Shown here: piece by piece, positions 24,822 through 33,543 of the stretch
Numbering within the stretch: position 1 is the first letter of the stretch
Layout: each line of letters starts with the position of its first letter
Assembly: GCA_903895725.1 (NCBI GenBank)
Contig: CAITUV010000005.1
Coordinates: 1-64,000, forward strand
DNA length: 64,000 nucleotides
Direction: 5' to 3'
Source of the DNA: an uncultured Myxococcales bacterium
GTDB lineage: Bacteria; Myxococcota_A; UBA9042; CAIXZC01
Notes under the pieces: model-generated
The model's input: only the letters and a program-made list of their open reading frames with translations
What the model was told of the DNA's origin: nothing
Database searches by the model: none
Program-made: the position numbers and the translations under genes

Positions 24822-24876
24822 GCCTTTCTTGCGCATCCGGGCCACCTCGTGATACCCTCCGAAGCGGGAGGGGAAC

Positions 24877-25638
24877 ATGCCATCGGACTCGACGGACAAG
24901 AGAGCCCTCGACGCAGTCGCCCTCAAAGAGAAATTCGATGCCGAGCTCGACCAGCTCGACCAGCGCATCGCCCGCCTGCGCGTGCTCTACGACCAGTATT
25001 TCATGGGTATCGAGAAGCTCGAGCCGATGTATCAGCGCAAGGAGATCGTCAAGATCTTCAACCTGTCCCAGATCCTGAAGCTGGGAAGCACCGTGCACCG
25101 GTTCCGGTACCGGGCCATGCAGCAGAAGTTCACCTCGTATTCAAGCTACTGGGACCGCATCGTCCGGCTCATCGAGGAGGGGCACATGCGCCGCGGGGTG
25201 GCCGTGCCCCCGCCGCTGGGTGAGGGGCCCGATGCCCCGGTCCACGAGAACGACGACAAGCCGGGTGTCGCTCCGCCGCTGGCTGCCCGTCGTCGCCGGT
25301 TCGTGAGGGACCTGAAGAAGCCGGGCGACGGGAAGGCGGCCGGTGGGGGCACTGCCGCCGGAGGGGCTGCCGGAGGGGCCCAGGAGCGGGCGGCCGCAGC
25401 GGCCCAGGCTGCTTCTAGGCCTCCCGCGGACTTCGACGCCCGGGACGTGGAGGCCATCTTCCGTCAGCTGGTCGAGGAGAAGCGCCGGGCTGGCGAGGCC
25501 GTGGACAAGCTCACCCCCCAGGTCGTGGGCAAGAGCATCGAGCGAATCCTCCAGCAGGTCGGCCGCAGCGACATCCGCTTCCGAGTTCTGAGCCGGGACG
25601 GCAAGGTCAACCTGGCCGCGGTCGTCAAGAAGTCCTGA
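24877..25638 (+). CDS. MXAN_5187-like protein
   Basis: 253 aa. An N-terminal coiled-coil region (LKEKFDAELDQLDQRIARL, then YDQYFMGIEKLEPMYQRKE) is followed by the conserved-looking KFTSYSSYWDRIVRLIEEG. A disordered Gly/Ala-rich linker (residues 110-180) separates it from a C-terminal helical domain (IFRQLVEEKRRAGE, then PQVVGKSIERIL) ending in a strand pair. The N-terminal part resembles proteins named after Myxococcus MXAN_5187; I recall this by pattern only. No signal peptide; cytoplasmic; role unknown. Confidence 0.6.
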   Translation: MPSDSTDKRALDAVALKEKFDAELDQLDQRIARLRVLYDQYFMGIEKLEPMYQRKEIVKIFNLSQILKLGSTVHRFRYRAMQQKFTSYSSYWDRIVRLIEEGHMRRGVAVPPPLGEGPDAPVHENDDKPGVAPPLAARRRRFVRDLKKPGDGKAAGGGTAAGGAAGGAQERAAAAAQAASRPPADFDARDVEAIFRQLVEEKRRAGEAVDKLTPQVVGKSIERILQQVGRSDIRFRVLSRDGKVNLAAVVKKS

Positions 25639-25666
25639 TTCATCCGGTCGTGACAGTCCCGAGCCG

Positions 25667-27475
25667 TCAGGGGTTGATCGAGGGAGCAGCCAGGAGCAGC
25701 GCCTTCAGGTCGTCGTCCGTGAAGCGGATTCCGGCGGCCAGGAAGTAGTCCCGGTAGGAGCGGTTGAGCAGGTCGTCGGCACCGCCGGCAACGAAGAAGT
25801 GCCTGAACACCTCCCATTCGACCTGGGAGCGGAGCCTCGGGTTGGTGTTCATGGTGAAGTCGAACAGGTCGAACTGGAACTGGAGCCTGTCCTGGAAGAA
25901 GTTGAAGTCCAGGCCGACGCCTCCCGTGTTCTCCATGATGCCGAAGCGTCCTGCCAGGAAGTAGAACCGCTTGGCGAACTGGAAGGAGAACTTGAGCGAG
26001 TGGGTCGTAGTCTCCTCCTGCTCCTTGAGGACGGGGGGCTTGTCCGGGTCGTTGGTCTGGGTGACCACGAAGCGGTCGGTGGTGTAGCCACGGGGGTCGT
26101 CCACGATCTGGAACAGGTAGTACTTGTCCTCCTTGGGCTTGAACTTGATGGACAGGACGTTCTTCATCGACTCCTGGTACCAGTGGTAGGAGGAGGCGAG
26201 CTGAACCTCGGTTTGCATGAGGGTGTAACTCTTGACGAAGCCCTTGGTATCGGAGATGACCTCCTCGATCTCTTCTACGAGGCGGTCGTCGGTGAGCAGG
26301 CGGCCGATGCTGCCTTTGCCTTCCCTCAGATCGGTCGTGATCTGGCGCACGTTGTCGAGCGATTCATCGAGCTTCTGGAGGGAGAGTTGGGCGGACAGCA
26401 GGGTCCCCTTGACGGTCCCCATGGCCTCGTCGACGTCGCCGCGGCTGCGCTGGAACAGGGCCACTGCCTGTTCGGAGACGTCGCGGAAGTTGGCCAGCGT
26501 CTGGTCCAACGTGCTGCTGTTGCGGTCTGCAAAATCGGCCACGGTGAGGGAGACGCGCTCGAAGTTGCGGAAGATGCGGTCGAGCTGGGAGAGGCGGGGG
26601 GTGACCCCCTTCTCGACGAGCTCGTTGAGCTGGGTTCCTACCGCAGCAAGCTTCTCGGAGGTGGCGGACAGGTTGGAGACGAGGGTCTGCACGTCGCCGG
26701 CGGACACGATCTGCTCCAGTTTTCGCGCGATTTCTCGGGCATCCTCGCTGGTGCCTTCGACATTGTCCGCGATACGGGAGATGGTTCCTTCTTCCACGAG
26801 CCGGCCGATCTCTTCGGAGACGCCCTGGGCCTGGTGCGCGATGTCCCGGGTCTCCTTGCTGATCGACTTGAGGTTGGACACGATCTCGGTGAGGTTCTGC
26901 TTCCCTTCCGGGCCGCCCATGGCCGCGGCAAGTCCTTCGCTGATGGTCTCGACGTTGGCGAGGATGGCCTCGAGCCTGGGGTAGAGCCTGGACATCTCCT
27001 CCATCTGCTCGAAGATGGCCTCGACTCCGCTGGTTCCCACGACGATGGGGATGTAGTCGCCGTCCCCAAGCGGGTTGCCGAACGCCCCCGGCGACAGGGC
27101 CAGGTAGAAGTCACCCAGGATGCTCGATTGCTTGCGAACGACGGTGGCGGCCCCCTTCGGGTGGCCCGCCTCGTCCTTGTCCCCCGCGTAGAGCTTGACG
27201 TCGGCAGCCACGCGAATGGTGACCCGTGCCCGCATGCCCTGCTCGGTATCGACCCGCTGGATCGATTCGATGACGCCGACCGGAGTACCGACCATGGTGA
27301 CCGTGGAGGCCTCGACAAGACCGGTGACGTCCTCGAACAGGGCATGGACGGCGTAGGAGCCCGGCTCGTTGAACACGGAGGTCTTGACCTTGCTCACCAT
27401 GTAGAGCATGCCGAAGATGCTGCCGACCACCAGCAGGCCCACGAGCAGCGGGGCACGGGCGGCGGAGAGTCTCAT
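25667..27475 (-). CDS. mlaD: MlaD-family (MCE) phospholipid transport protein, long form
   Basis: 602 aa. One N-terminal membrane anchor (LLVGLLVVGSIFGMLYMVS) is followed by an MCE domain (residues about 38-150: GSYAVHALFEDVTGLVEASTVTM, then GVIESI). The MCE family forms hexameric rings in the periplasm that carry lipid between membranes. After it lies a heptad-rich coiled coil (about 170-430), then a roughly 150-residue C-terminal region with strand-like FSFQFAKRFYFLAGRFG and LQFQFDLFDF, possibly membrane- or barrel-associated. The start overlaps the mlaF stop by four bases (ATGA). E. coli MlaD is about 183 aa, so this is closer to the long-needle MCE proteins. Confidence 0.9.
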   Translation of the reverse strand: MRLSAARAPLLVGLLVVGSIFGMLYMVSKVKTSVFNEPGSYAVHALFEDVTGLVEASTVTMVGTPVGVIESIQRVDTEQGMRARVTIRVAADVKLYAGDKDEAGHPKGAATVVRKQSSILGDFYLALSPGAFGNPLGDGDYIPIVVGTSGVEAIFEQMEEMSRLYPRLEAILANVETISEGLAAAMGGPEGKQNLTEIVSNLKSISKETRDIAHQAQGVSEEIGRLVEEGTISRIADNVEGTSEDAREIARKLEQIVSAGDVQTLVSNLSATSEKLAAVGTQLNELVEKGVTPRLSQLDRIFRNFERVSLTVADFADRNSSTLDQTLANFRDVSEQAVALFQRSRGDVDEAMGTVKGTLLSAQLSLQKLDESLDNVRQITTDLREGKGSIGRLLTDDRLVEEIEEVISDTKGFVKSYTLMQTEVQLASSYHWYQESMKNVLSIKFKPKEDKYYLFQIVDDPRGYTTDRFVVTQTNDPDKPPVLKEQEETTTHSLKFSFQFAKRFYFLAGRFGIMENTGGVGLDFNFFQDRLQFQFDLFDFTMNTNPRLRSQVEWEVFRHFFVAGGADDLLNRSYRDYFLAAGIRFTDDDLKALLLAAPSINP

Positions 27476-28251
27476 GCGTCACCTCCTGCGGCCAACCCCG
27501 CCCGATGGGGGGACGAGGCCGCGGCCAGGAAGCGCCGGACGTAGTCGTTGCTCGAGCGGAGGATCTCGTCCCCGCTCCCATGCTCCACGATCCGGCCTTC
27601 GTGGATGACGGCGATGTGATCCGAGATTCGGAAGGTGCTGGCCATGTCGTGGCTGATCACCACGGAGGTCACGTTGAACTTCTTCTCGGCTTCCTTGATC
27701 ATCTGGTCCACGTTCTGGGTCATGATCGGGTCGAGGCCCGTGGTGGGCTCGTCGTAGATGATCACTTTGGGGCTGAGCACGATGGCCCGGGCAAGGCCGA
27801 CGCGCTTGCGCATGCCGCCCGACAGCTCGGAGGGGAACTGGCGCTCGATTCCGGCCATGCCGAGCACCTCGAGCTTCTCCCGCACGATGTCCCGGATCTT
27901 GCGGCCCGACAGGCTGGTGTGCTCGACCAGGGGGAACGCGATGTTGTCCTCCACGGTCATCGAGTCGAACAGCGCCGAGTGCTGGAACAGCATGCCGAAG
28001 TTGCGGCGGACGGAGGCCAGGGCCCGGGCACCGAGGCGGCAGATGTCCTGCCCCTCGAAGCGCACCTCCCCCTCGTCCGGTTTGAGCAGGCCGATGATGT
28101 GCTTGACGAGCACCGACTTGCCCGACCCGGAGCCGCCGATGATCGTGGTGATCCGTCCCCGGGGCACGTCGAGATCCACCCCTTTGAGGATCTCCTTTTC
28201 CCCGAAGCGCTTGCGGACTCCCACGACCTCGACTATGGCATCCGTCGCCAT
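27472..28251 (-). CDS. mlaF: Mla-type ABC transporter ATPase
   Basis: 259 aa. Walker A GGSGSGKSVLVKHI near residue 40, Q-loop MLFQHSALFDSMTV, signature LSGGMRKRVGLARAI and Walker B KVIIYDEPTTGLDP, followed by the switch His (VISHDM). The sequence matches the Mla/Ttg2A lineage. It powers the MlaE permease to move phospholipid between the inner membrane and the MCE protein. GAGGAGGAAG precedes the ATG at 28251, right after mlaE. Confidence 0.96.
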   Translation of the reverse strand: MATDAIVEVVGVRKRFGEKEILKGVDLDVPRGRITTIIGGSGSGKSVLVKHIIGLLKPDEGEVRFEGQDICRLGARALASVRRNFGMLFQHSALFDSMTVEDNIAFPLVEHTSLSGRKIRDIVREKLEVLGMAGIERQFPSELSGGMRKRVGLARAIVLSPKVIIYDEPTTGLDPIMTQNVDQMIKEAEKKFNVTSVVISHDMASTFRISDHIAVIHEGRIVEHGSGDEILRSSNDYVRRFLAAASSPHRAGLAAGGDA

Positions 28252-28259
28252 CTTCCTCC

Positions 28260-29018
28260 TCAGAACATCAGCGCGGTCAGGATGTAGTCGAGCACGAAGA
28301 TCATGACCGAGGCCATGACCACTGCGCTCGTGGTGGCCGTCCCCACCCCTCGTGCCCCCCCGGCCGCGTTGTACCCCTTGTAGCACCCGATGATCGACAG
28401 CGTGGTCCCGAACACCGCGGCCTTGATGATCCCGCTGGTCAGGTCGGCGACCGACATGAAGTCCGAGATCTTGGCCATGAACTGCCCCTCGTCCACCCGC
28501 CACCACACCACGGCCACCAGGTAGCAGCCGACCATGCCGACGAACGTGAACACCACGTTGAGCAGGGGCAGCATGAGCGTGGCAGCGACGACCCGCGGCA
28601 CGACGAGGTACTGGATCGGGTTGACCGCCATGGTCTCCATGGCATCGATCTGCTCCGTTACCCGCATGGTGCCGATCTCGGTGGCCATGGCCGAGCCGAC
28701 GCGGCCGGTCACCATGAGCGCGGCCAGCACCGGGGACAGCTCCCGAGACAGCGCCAGGGCCACGCTTCCGCCCACCATGGTTTCCATCTCCAGGAGCCCG
28801 AACGCATAGATCCCCTGCAACCCCATGACCGCACCGGCAAAGCTGCCCGTCAGCACGATGATGAACATAGACCCCACGCCCACGAACTCCATCGCCTTGA
28901 CCAGCAGCCCGACTCGGTACGGGGGGCGCACCATCCAGAGCACGACCTGGACCAGCATGAGGATGATGTTCCCCAGGTCCTCCAGCATGGTCACCACCGG
29001 TCGAAGCAGTGTCAGCAA
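28260..29018 (-). CDS. mlaE: Mla-type ABC transporter permease
   Basis: 252 aa from a TTG start at 29018. That start has GGGAGAGG six bases upstream and gives a typical length. The alternative TTG at 29093 would sit at the likely transcription start. The family core is present: VGVGSMFIIVLTGSFAGAV, then LSRELSPVLAALMVTGRVGSA, EIGTMRVTEQIDAMETM and a C-terminal VGTATTSAVV segment, with five or six TM helices. It leads the mlaE-mlaF-mlaD transcript. No MlaB or MlaC gene is adjacent. Confidence 0.93.
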   Translation of the reverse strand: MLTLLRPVVTMLEDLGNIILMLVQVVLWMVRPPYRVGLLVKAMEFVGVGSMFIIVLTGSFAGAVMGLQGIYAFGLLEMETMVGGSVALALSRELSPVLAALMVTGRVGSAMATEIGTMRVTEQIDAMETMAVNPIQYLVVPRVVAATLMLPLLNVVFTFVGMVGCYLVAVVWWRVDEGQFMAKISDFMSVADLTSGIIKAAVFGTTLSIIGCYKGYNAAGGARGVGTATTSAVVMASVMIFVLDYILTALMF

Positions 29019-29100
29019 TTCGAGCCTCTCCCTTGTCCGGGGCCGATGCGGTGCCTCTTTCTTCCGTCGAGCGCAAACCACACCCCTTCCCAACGAGTGG

Positions 29101-29129
29101 ATGATACCCCGGGGGTCGGGGGGTGTAAA
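29101..29129 (-). promoter_or_regulatory. Putative promoter of mlaEFD
   Basis: Minus strand: TTTACA (29129-29124), 17-bp spacer, TATCAT (29106-29101). A start near 29094 leaves a leader of about 75 nt before the TTG at 29018. Confidence 0.55.
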
Positions 29130-29182
29130 ATTTCGTGCATGGAAGCGGAAAGGCCAGAAAACAGGCTCTGCGAGGCTCGCGA

Positions 29183-30073
29183 TCAGTCTTTCTCGTCGTC
29201 TCCGGACCCCGTCTCGAGCTGGGTGGCTTCGTAGTCGCCGACCTCGGTCAGCTCACTGCTGTCCTCGGAGCGGATTTCACTGCTGTCCTCGGAGCGGATT
29301 TCACTGCTGTCCTCGGAGCGGATTTCACTGCTGTCCTCGGAGCGGATTTCACTGCTGTCCTCGGAGCGGATTTCGCTGCTGTCTTCGTAGGCGGTGTGCG
29401 GAGTGTCCTCGGTGCGTTCTTCCTCGGCAGTCCGGTAGCGATGGAGCATGGCTTCGGCCATGGGGACCGACTTGCGGATCCAGAGCGCCCGAAGCCCCAC
29501 CTTCTCGTCCTCGGTGAGATCCCCGTTGGTCCCGAAAAGCTTGATCCGTCTCGACACGGCGCAGAACAGCCCGAGTGCCGCGGCCACGGAGATGTTGAAG
29601 CTCTGGGCAAAACCGAGCATGGGGATGTAGAAGACATGGTCGGCCAGATCCATCAGCTCCCCGGTTGCCCCGGAGTGCTCGTTGCAGAACGCCAGTGCGA
29701 TGGGCCTCGAGAAGTCGAGCTCGTGGACCGGCACGGCCCGGTCGTCGAGCGCACCCACGGCCAGCGTCATTCCCTGGGCCCTGAGCGCCCCGACGCACTG
29801 GGCAGGCGACGGATGTGTCCTCAACGTGAGCCACTTGTCGGTCCCCTGGGTCACCTTGTGCGCGGCATCGAACGAGGAGCGGCCCGCGATGACGTGCACG
29901 TCCTGCACCCCGAGCGCCTCGGCACTGCGCAGGCAGGCGGCGACGTTGTGCGGATCGGTCACGTCCTCCAGCACGAGGGCCAGATTGCGGGTCCTGCCGG
30001 CCAGCACGGTCTCGATGCGGGCAAGCCGCTCGGGGGTCAGGAACTGGGTCAGGTATCGGGTCTCGGCGTCCAT
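29183..30073 (-). CDS. trmH: tRNA (guanosine-2'-O-)-methyltransferase TrmH, with a repeat tail
   Basis: 296 aa. SPOUT-class (trefoil-knot) methylase motifs: LEDVTDPHNVAACLRSAEALG (motif 1), FCNEHSGATGELM (motif 2) and IPMLGFAQSFNISVAAAL (motif 3). MDAETRYLTQFLTPERLARI at the N-terminus is typical of TrmH, which methylates G18 in the tRNA D-loop. From about residue 215 the C-terminus is acidic and contains five to six copies of an 8-residue repeat (EDSSEIRS), coded by a 24-bp tandem array. It follows the lipase lipoprotein by 12 bp. Confidence 0.93.
   Translation of the reverse strand: MDAETRYLTQFLTPERLARIETVLAGRTRNLALVLEDVTDPHNVAACLRSAEALGVQDVHVIAGRSSFDAAHKVTQGTDKWLTLRTHPSPAQCVGALRAQGMTLAVGALDDRAVPVHELDFSRPIALAFCNEHSGATGELMDLADHVFYIPMLGFAQSFNISVAAALGLFCAVSRRIKLFGTNGDLTEDEKVGLRALWIRKSVPMAEAMLHRYRTAEEERTEDTPHTAYEDSSEIRSEDSSEIRSEDSSEIRSEDSSEIRSEDSSEIRSEDSSELTEVGDYEATQLETGSGDDEKD
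29256..29391. repeat. 24-bp tandem array in the trmH 3' end
   Basis: Units begin at 29256, 29280, 29304, 29328, 29352 and 29376 (partial). The first five are almost identical, pointing to recent slippage or amplification. Confidence 0.95.
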
Positions 30074-30085
30074 GGGTCTCCTTGC

Positions 30086-33000
30086 CTACGGGAAGAACTT
30101 GCAGTCGTTTCCAGCCATGCACGGGTCGTCCACGATCCACGGGAACGCCGCCGTCGAATCCTCCCCCGATGCGATCCGATAAAAGTAGGTGGACACGAGG
30201 TTGATGAAGTAGAGGTTCATGTCCACCGGCCACGACGGCGACGGCGGGTCGAATCCGTGCCGGTCCGAGAGGTAGGCAAAGAAGACCCGCACCCCGTATC
30301 GGCCGCCGTCCCGGGTCATGCGCAGCGGCTTCCAGCCGAGGTCGGACAGGTCCGGCGCATGAGGGGTGTCGGTGCAGACCTCTTCCTCTCCTTCCTCGCT
30401 GCACACGGGCCAGGGAAGCTTGCCTTCGTCCAGGTCGTCCACGTCGAGGAGCACTTCCCGGTCGTCGTTCCATGGTGGCACGTCGAAGCGGGCCAGCCGA
30501 GATAATCCCTCGGTCACGTACCCTCCCTGGAGCACCTGGTTCTCGGTCAGGCAGGTCCCCACGCCGTAGCGACAGAACCCGTTCTTCCGGCCGCCGGCTC
30601 CGGCCTTGTCGCAATGCTCCTTGAGGACACACCGGTCCGGAGACGGCTCGAACAGCTCGATGGCGCCGGCTGCCCGGGCCATGGCCAGCTCCGTGTTGAC
30701 GGGCACGTTCATGTCGCCCGCCGTTGGCAGGAAGAGCGGCCAGGCCTGCGCATAGACGGTATCCGAGGCCTCTGCCAGCGCTGCCGGAAGCGGGTCCTTC
30801 ACCAGGTGGGGCGCGTAGCCGACCGGATCTCCCGGCTCGATGAACATCGAGGCGAACGAGAGGAACCGGCGAAGCTCCGGCGTGCCGCGCTTGAGGCCGA
30901 ACCCGGTCACCGGGGCCACCAGCGGCGAGCCGACAGGGTACTTTACTCCCTGGAACACGACCTCGATTCCGAACTCCCGCACCCGCTCCACCAGGGCTTC
31001 CGTGGGGCCTTCGTAGATCTCCAGCTCCAGCGTGTCGCCGAGCGCCGGCGTGTTCGTCACCGCCACGGGGCAGTTGCTGCACGTCTCGTCCATCCCCGCC
31101 TCGTGGTGCTTCTCGGACGGAGACAGGGCATCTGCCGGGACCGCGACGCGGAACCGTCGATCGGCATCGACGACGGCTTCGTCGACCTCGCCGTTGACGG
31201 TGTTTCTCAGCAGCACCCGATCCCCCGGGTCAAGCCTCGTCTCGAAGATGGGCAGCTCCTTGCGGATGGGGAAGTTGTCTTCCACGTCCTGCACGACGAA
31301 GCTTACGCGCACAAGGTCGCCTTCACCGGTCGGGGTTCCCACCACGAGCGGGCCGAACACAGGAAGGAACACCGCCTCGGGAACGCCGGGATTGGTGCTC
31401 CGCATGGCCAGGTCGAACAGCCCGGCCCCCCCGGCCGACGGGGCCACGCCGTCGATGACCGGCTCGATGGCCGCCAGCACGGGGGTCACGATCCCTCCCA
31501 TGCTCTGCCCCCAGGCGAAGTAGCGCACGTCCGACCCTCCCAGGTCGGGAATGCCGTTGCCGTCGAAGTCGCCGGCCAGGTTCGGCTTGCCGTCACCATC
31601 CGTGTCGAGCGGCTGAACGGTTTCTCCGTCGAATGAACGAAGCATCCGGAGGAACTGGACGTGGTCCACGACGGTCTGGCGCACCACGTCCCGGGTGTGG
31701 AACACGTCGTAGGTCCAGAAGTCGGCCGCCGGGTCGGGAATCCCGTCGTTGTTCATGTCTCGGGCCCGCTGGTCCGCCAGCACGTCCATGAGCCCGGGGA
31801 TGTCGAGCACGTCGAGGAAGGGGACCAGCAGGTCGGAGACGAGAAGCTCTCCGCCGTCGCCGCCCAGGTTGATGGTCAGCTTCGTCAGGTCTACGCCGTG
31901 ACCATGGGCATCGAGAGCGCAGACGGCAAGCCCGTGGGCCGCCTGTCGACCGGCAAACCCCAGAGACTCGTGCTTGAGGCCGCCGTACCCGTGGATGTAC
32001 AGCACCACCGGGTAGGGCTGGCACCGGCACACCTCCTCCTCCTTGCACTTCCCGTCCGTGCAGGTCTTTCGGATCTTGCACAGAGGCTTGGTTCCGCCGG
32101 CGCACTTCGACGCTTTCTTCGGGATGGTGCAGATGAAGGGCACCCAACGCTCTCCCGGCGCGGCCCGGCCGGTCGTCCGGTCGATATCGAACGACTCGTC
32201 CTCGTCGGACGGGTAGTTGGGCGTTGCGATGCCATCCTTGTCCTCGAGGAAGGAGGGGGAGAGGAAGCGTCCTGCGATGGCGTAGTCGATGTTCTTCAGG
32301 TCGGCCACGAGCTGGTCTGCACCGGAGGGGTCCGTCGTTGCCACGGAGACCAGCGGCGAGAGGGCGTCGGCCAGCGTCAGGAAGTCCACGGCAAAGGCCG
32401 GCTGTCCCCCCGGACCCCGGATGCGGTGGAACTTGACCTGGTCCACCGGGAATTGCTCCGCCAGCCAGCCGAACGGGCCGCGACCGTAGAGCCCCTCCCG
32501 CAGCGCCTCCAGATCGCGGGTGACCGACTGCGTGGTGAACGTCCAGGCAAACGCCACGTCGTCCAGCGACACCCCCCACTTGCCCTGGTCGAGCAGCTCC
32601 GGAAGCCGGGACAGCGCCTCGTTCTGCTGGAGGTGGTTCACGTACGGGAACGGCGAGGCCACCGGCTTTCCGTTCTCGCCGATGAGCCGTCGGGTCAGCA
32701 CCACGGCATAGGTCGTCTCCTGCCGCAGCGGAACGACGGGACGCAGGATGAGGGTGTTGGTCTCCTTCTCGTAGAACAGGAGCAGGTCGTCGACAGGGTC
32801 ACCCCCATCCGGGTGCACGTTGGGCGCGTCGAGGTTGCCGTCGTGATCCGTGTCCTCCCCCGGGTCGAGGCGCCCGTTGCCGTTGATGTCCTCGTCTTCG
32901 GTCTCGAACAGCAGGTTGCTCGTGCCGGCCCGCGGGTCATTCTCGAAGTAGCGGTCGAACTCCGGCAGCAGGAGCGGGAAGTTCCCGGCCCCGAAATCGA

Positions 33001-33541
33001 TGAGGACCGGCTTGCCAAAGTCCGGAGACGACGGAGTCACGTCCAGCACGAACACGGCATCGTCCGAAAAGTCGACGTTGTCGGTGTGGCGCTTGACCAG
33101 GTTGTCCACGCTCAGCGGCCGGGTGAAGCTCACGGTGATCGGCATGTAGGTGCCGAAGCCGTTGTTCAGCAGGGCCTGGCGGCGCACCTCCCGCTCGACC
33201 CGCGTGGGAGCCTCGAGCGTGACGTTGAGCCGGCGCCCCGTACCCGGCTCGGTCGGGTCGAGACGGGTGGCCAGGTCGTTGGGAAGCGGGATTTCCGGCA
33301 GCGGATCCCCTTCCAGGCTGAACACCACGACCGGAGCCTCCGGATCGGCCGTCGACGGGGCAAGCCCTTCGGGTTCGGTCGCCGCACAACCAGCCAGGAG
33401 AAGAAGCAGCAGCAGGCTGCCAGCCCTCCGTAGCCTTGGAGAAGTAGGGTGAGCGGCCTGCCCTGCGCAGCCTTGGCGAAGCAGGGTGGGCCGTGGGCCA
33501 AAGGCTCTCGGTACAAAGGTGGATGGAGAGAAGTTCGCCAT
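30086..33541 (-). CDS. Large lipase-like outer-membrane lipoprotein
   Basis: 1151 aa from the ATG at 33541 (GAGGTGG upstream). The lipobox is LLLLLLLAGC near residue 50. After it, VVVFSLEGDPLPEIPLPNDL and the following 300 residues resemble the N-terminal domain of bacterial virulence-factor lipases. DINGNGRLDPGEDTDHDG-type Ca-binding loops follow. The alpha/beta-hydrolase part has YIHGYGGLKHES (oxyanion region) and the nucleophile elbow GQSMGG near residue 679. A Cys-rich hairpin (CTIPKKASKC...CRC) precedes it, and the ~450-residue C-terminal part is unassigned. The N-region of the signal peptide is coded by palindromic repeats at 33424-33486. It probably hydrolyses esters at the cell surface. 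Confidence 0.8.
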   Translation of the reverse strand: MANFSPSTFVPRAFGPRPTLLRQGCAGQAAHPTSPRLRRAGSLLLLLLLAGCAATEPEGLAPSTADPEAPVVVFSLEGDPLPEIPLPNDLATRLDPTEPGTGRRLNVTLEAPTRVEREVRRQALLNNGFGTYMPITVSFTRPLSVDNLVKRHTDNVDFSDDAVFVLDVTPSSPDFGKPVLIDFGAGNFPLLLPEFDRYFENDPRAGTSNLLFETEDEDINGNGRLDPGEDTDHDGNLDAPNVHPDGGDPVDDLLLFYEKETNTLILRPVVPLRQETTYAVVLTRRLIGENGKPVASPFPYVNHLQQNEALSRLPELLDQGKWGVSLDDVAFAWTFTTQSVTRDLEALREGLYGRGPFGWLAEQFPVDQVKFHRIRGPGGQPAFAVDFLTLADALSPLVSVATTDPSGADQLVADLKNIDYAIAGRFLSPSFLEDKDGIATPNYPSDEDESFDIDRTTGRAAPGERWVPFICTIPKKASKCAGGTKPLCKIRKTCTDGKCKEEEVCRCQPYPVVLYIHGYGGLKHESLGFAGRQAAHGLAVCALDAHGHGVDLTKLTINLGGDGGELLVSDLLVPFLDVLDIPGLMDVLADQRARDMNNDGIPDPAADFWTYDVFHTRDVVRQTVVDHVQFLRMLRSFDGETVQPLDTDGDGKPNLAGDFDGNGIPDLGGSDVRYFAWGQSMGGIVTPVLAAIEPVIDGVAPSAGGAGLFDLAMRSTNPGVPEAVFLPVFGPLVVGTPTGEGDLVRVSFVVQDVEDNFPIRKELPIFETRLDPGDRVLLRNTVNGEVDEAVVDADRRFRVAVPADALSPSEKHHEAGMDETCSNCPVAVTNTPALGDTLELEIYEGPTEALVERVREFGIEVVFQGVKYPVGSPLVAPVTGFGLKRGTPELRRFLSFASMFIEPGDPVGYAPHLVKDPLPAALAEASDTVYAQAWPLFLPTAGDMNVPVNTELAMARAAGAIELFEPSPDRCVLKEHCDKAGAGGRKNGFCRYGVGTCLTENQVLQGGYVTEGLSRLARFDVPPWNDDREVLLDVDDLDEGKLPWPVCSEEGEEEVCTDTPHAPDLSDLGWKPLRMTRDGGRYGVRVFFAYLSDRHGFDPPSPSWPVDMNLYFINLVSTYFYRIASGEDSTAAFPWIVDDPCMAGNDCKFFP
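33424..33486. repeat. Two palindromic CCCTGC-type elements at a 37-bp offset
   Basis: Copy 1 (33424-33449) has arms CCCTCC/GTAGGG. Copy 2 (33461-33486) has perfect arms CCCTGC/GCAGGG, with the core CAGCCTTGGCGAA. Both lie in frame at the N-terminus of the lipase lipoprotein, just before its hydrophobic signal. Confidence 0.85.
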
Positions 33542-33543
33542 GG

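Noticed and set aside
28260..29093. Longer mlaE start (TTG at 29093)
   Set aside because: It coincides with the expected transcription start of the TTTACA/TATCAT promoter and has no ribosome site.
31661..33433. 590-aa frame on the plus strand inside the lipase gene
   Set aside because: Shadow of the lipase lipoprotein, with no motifs.
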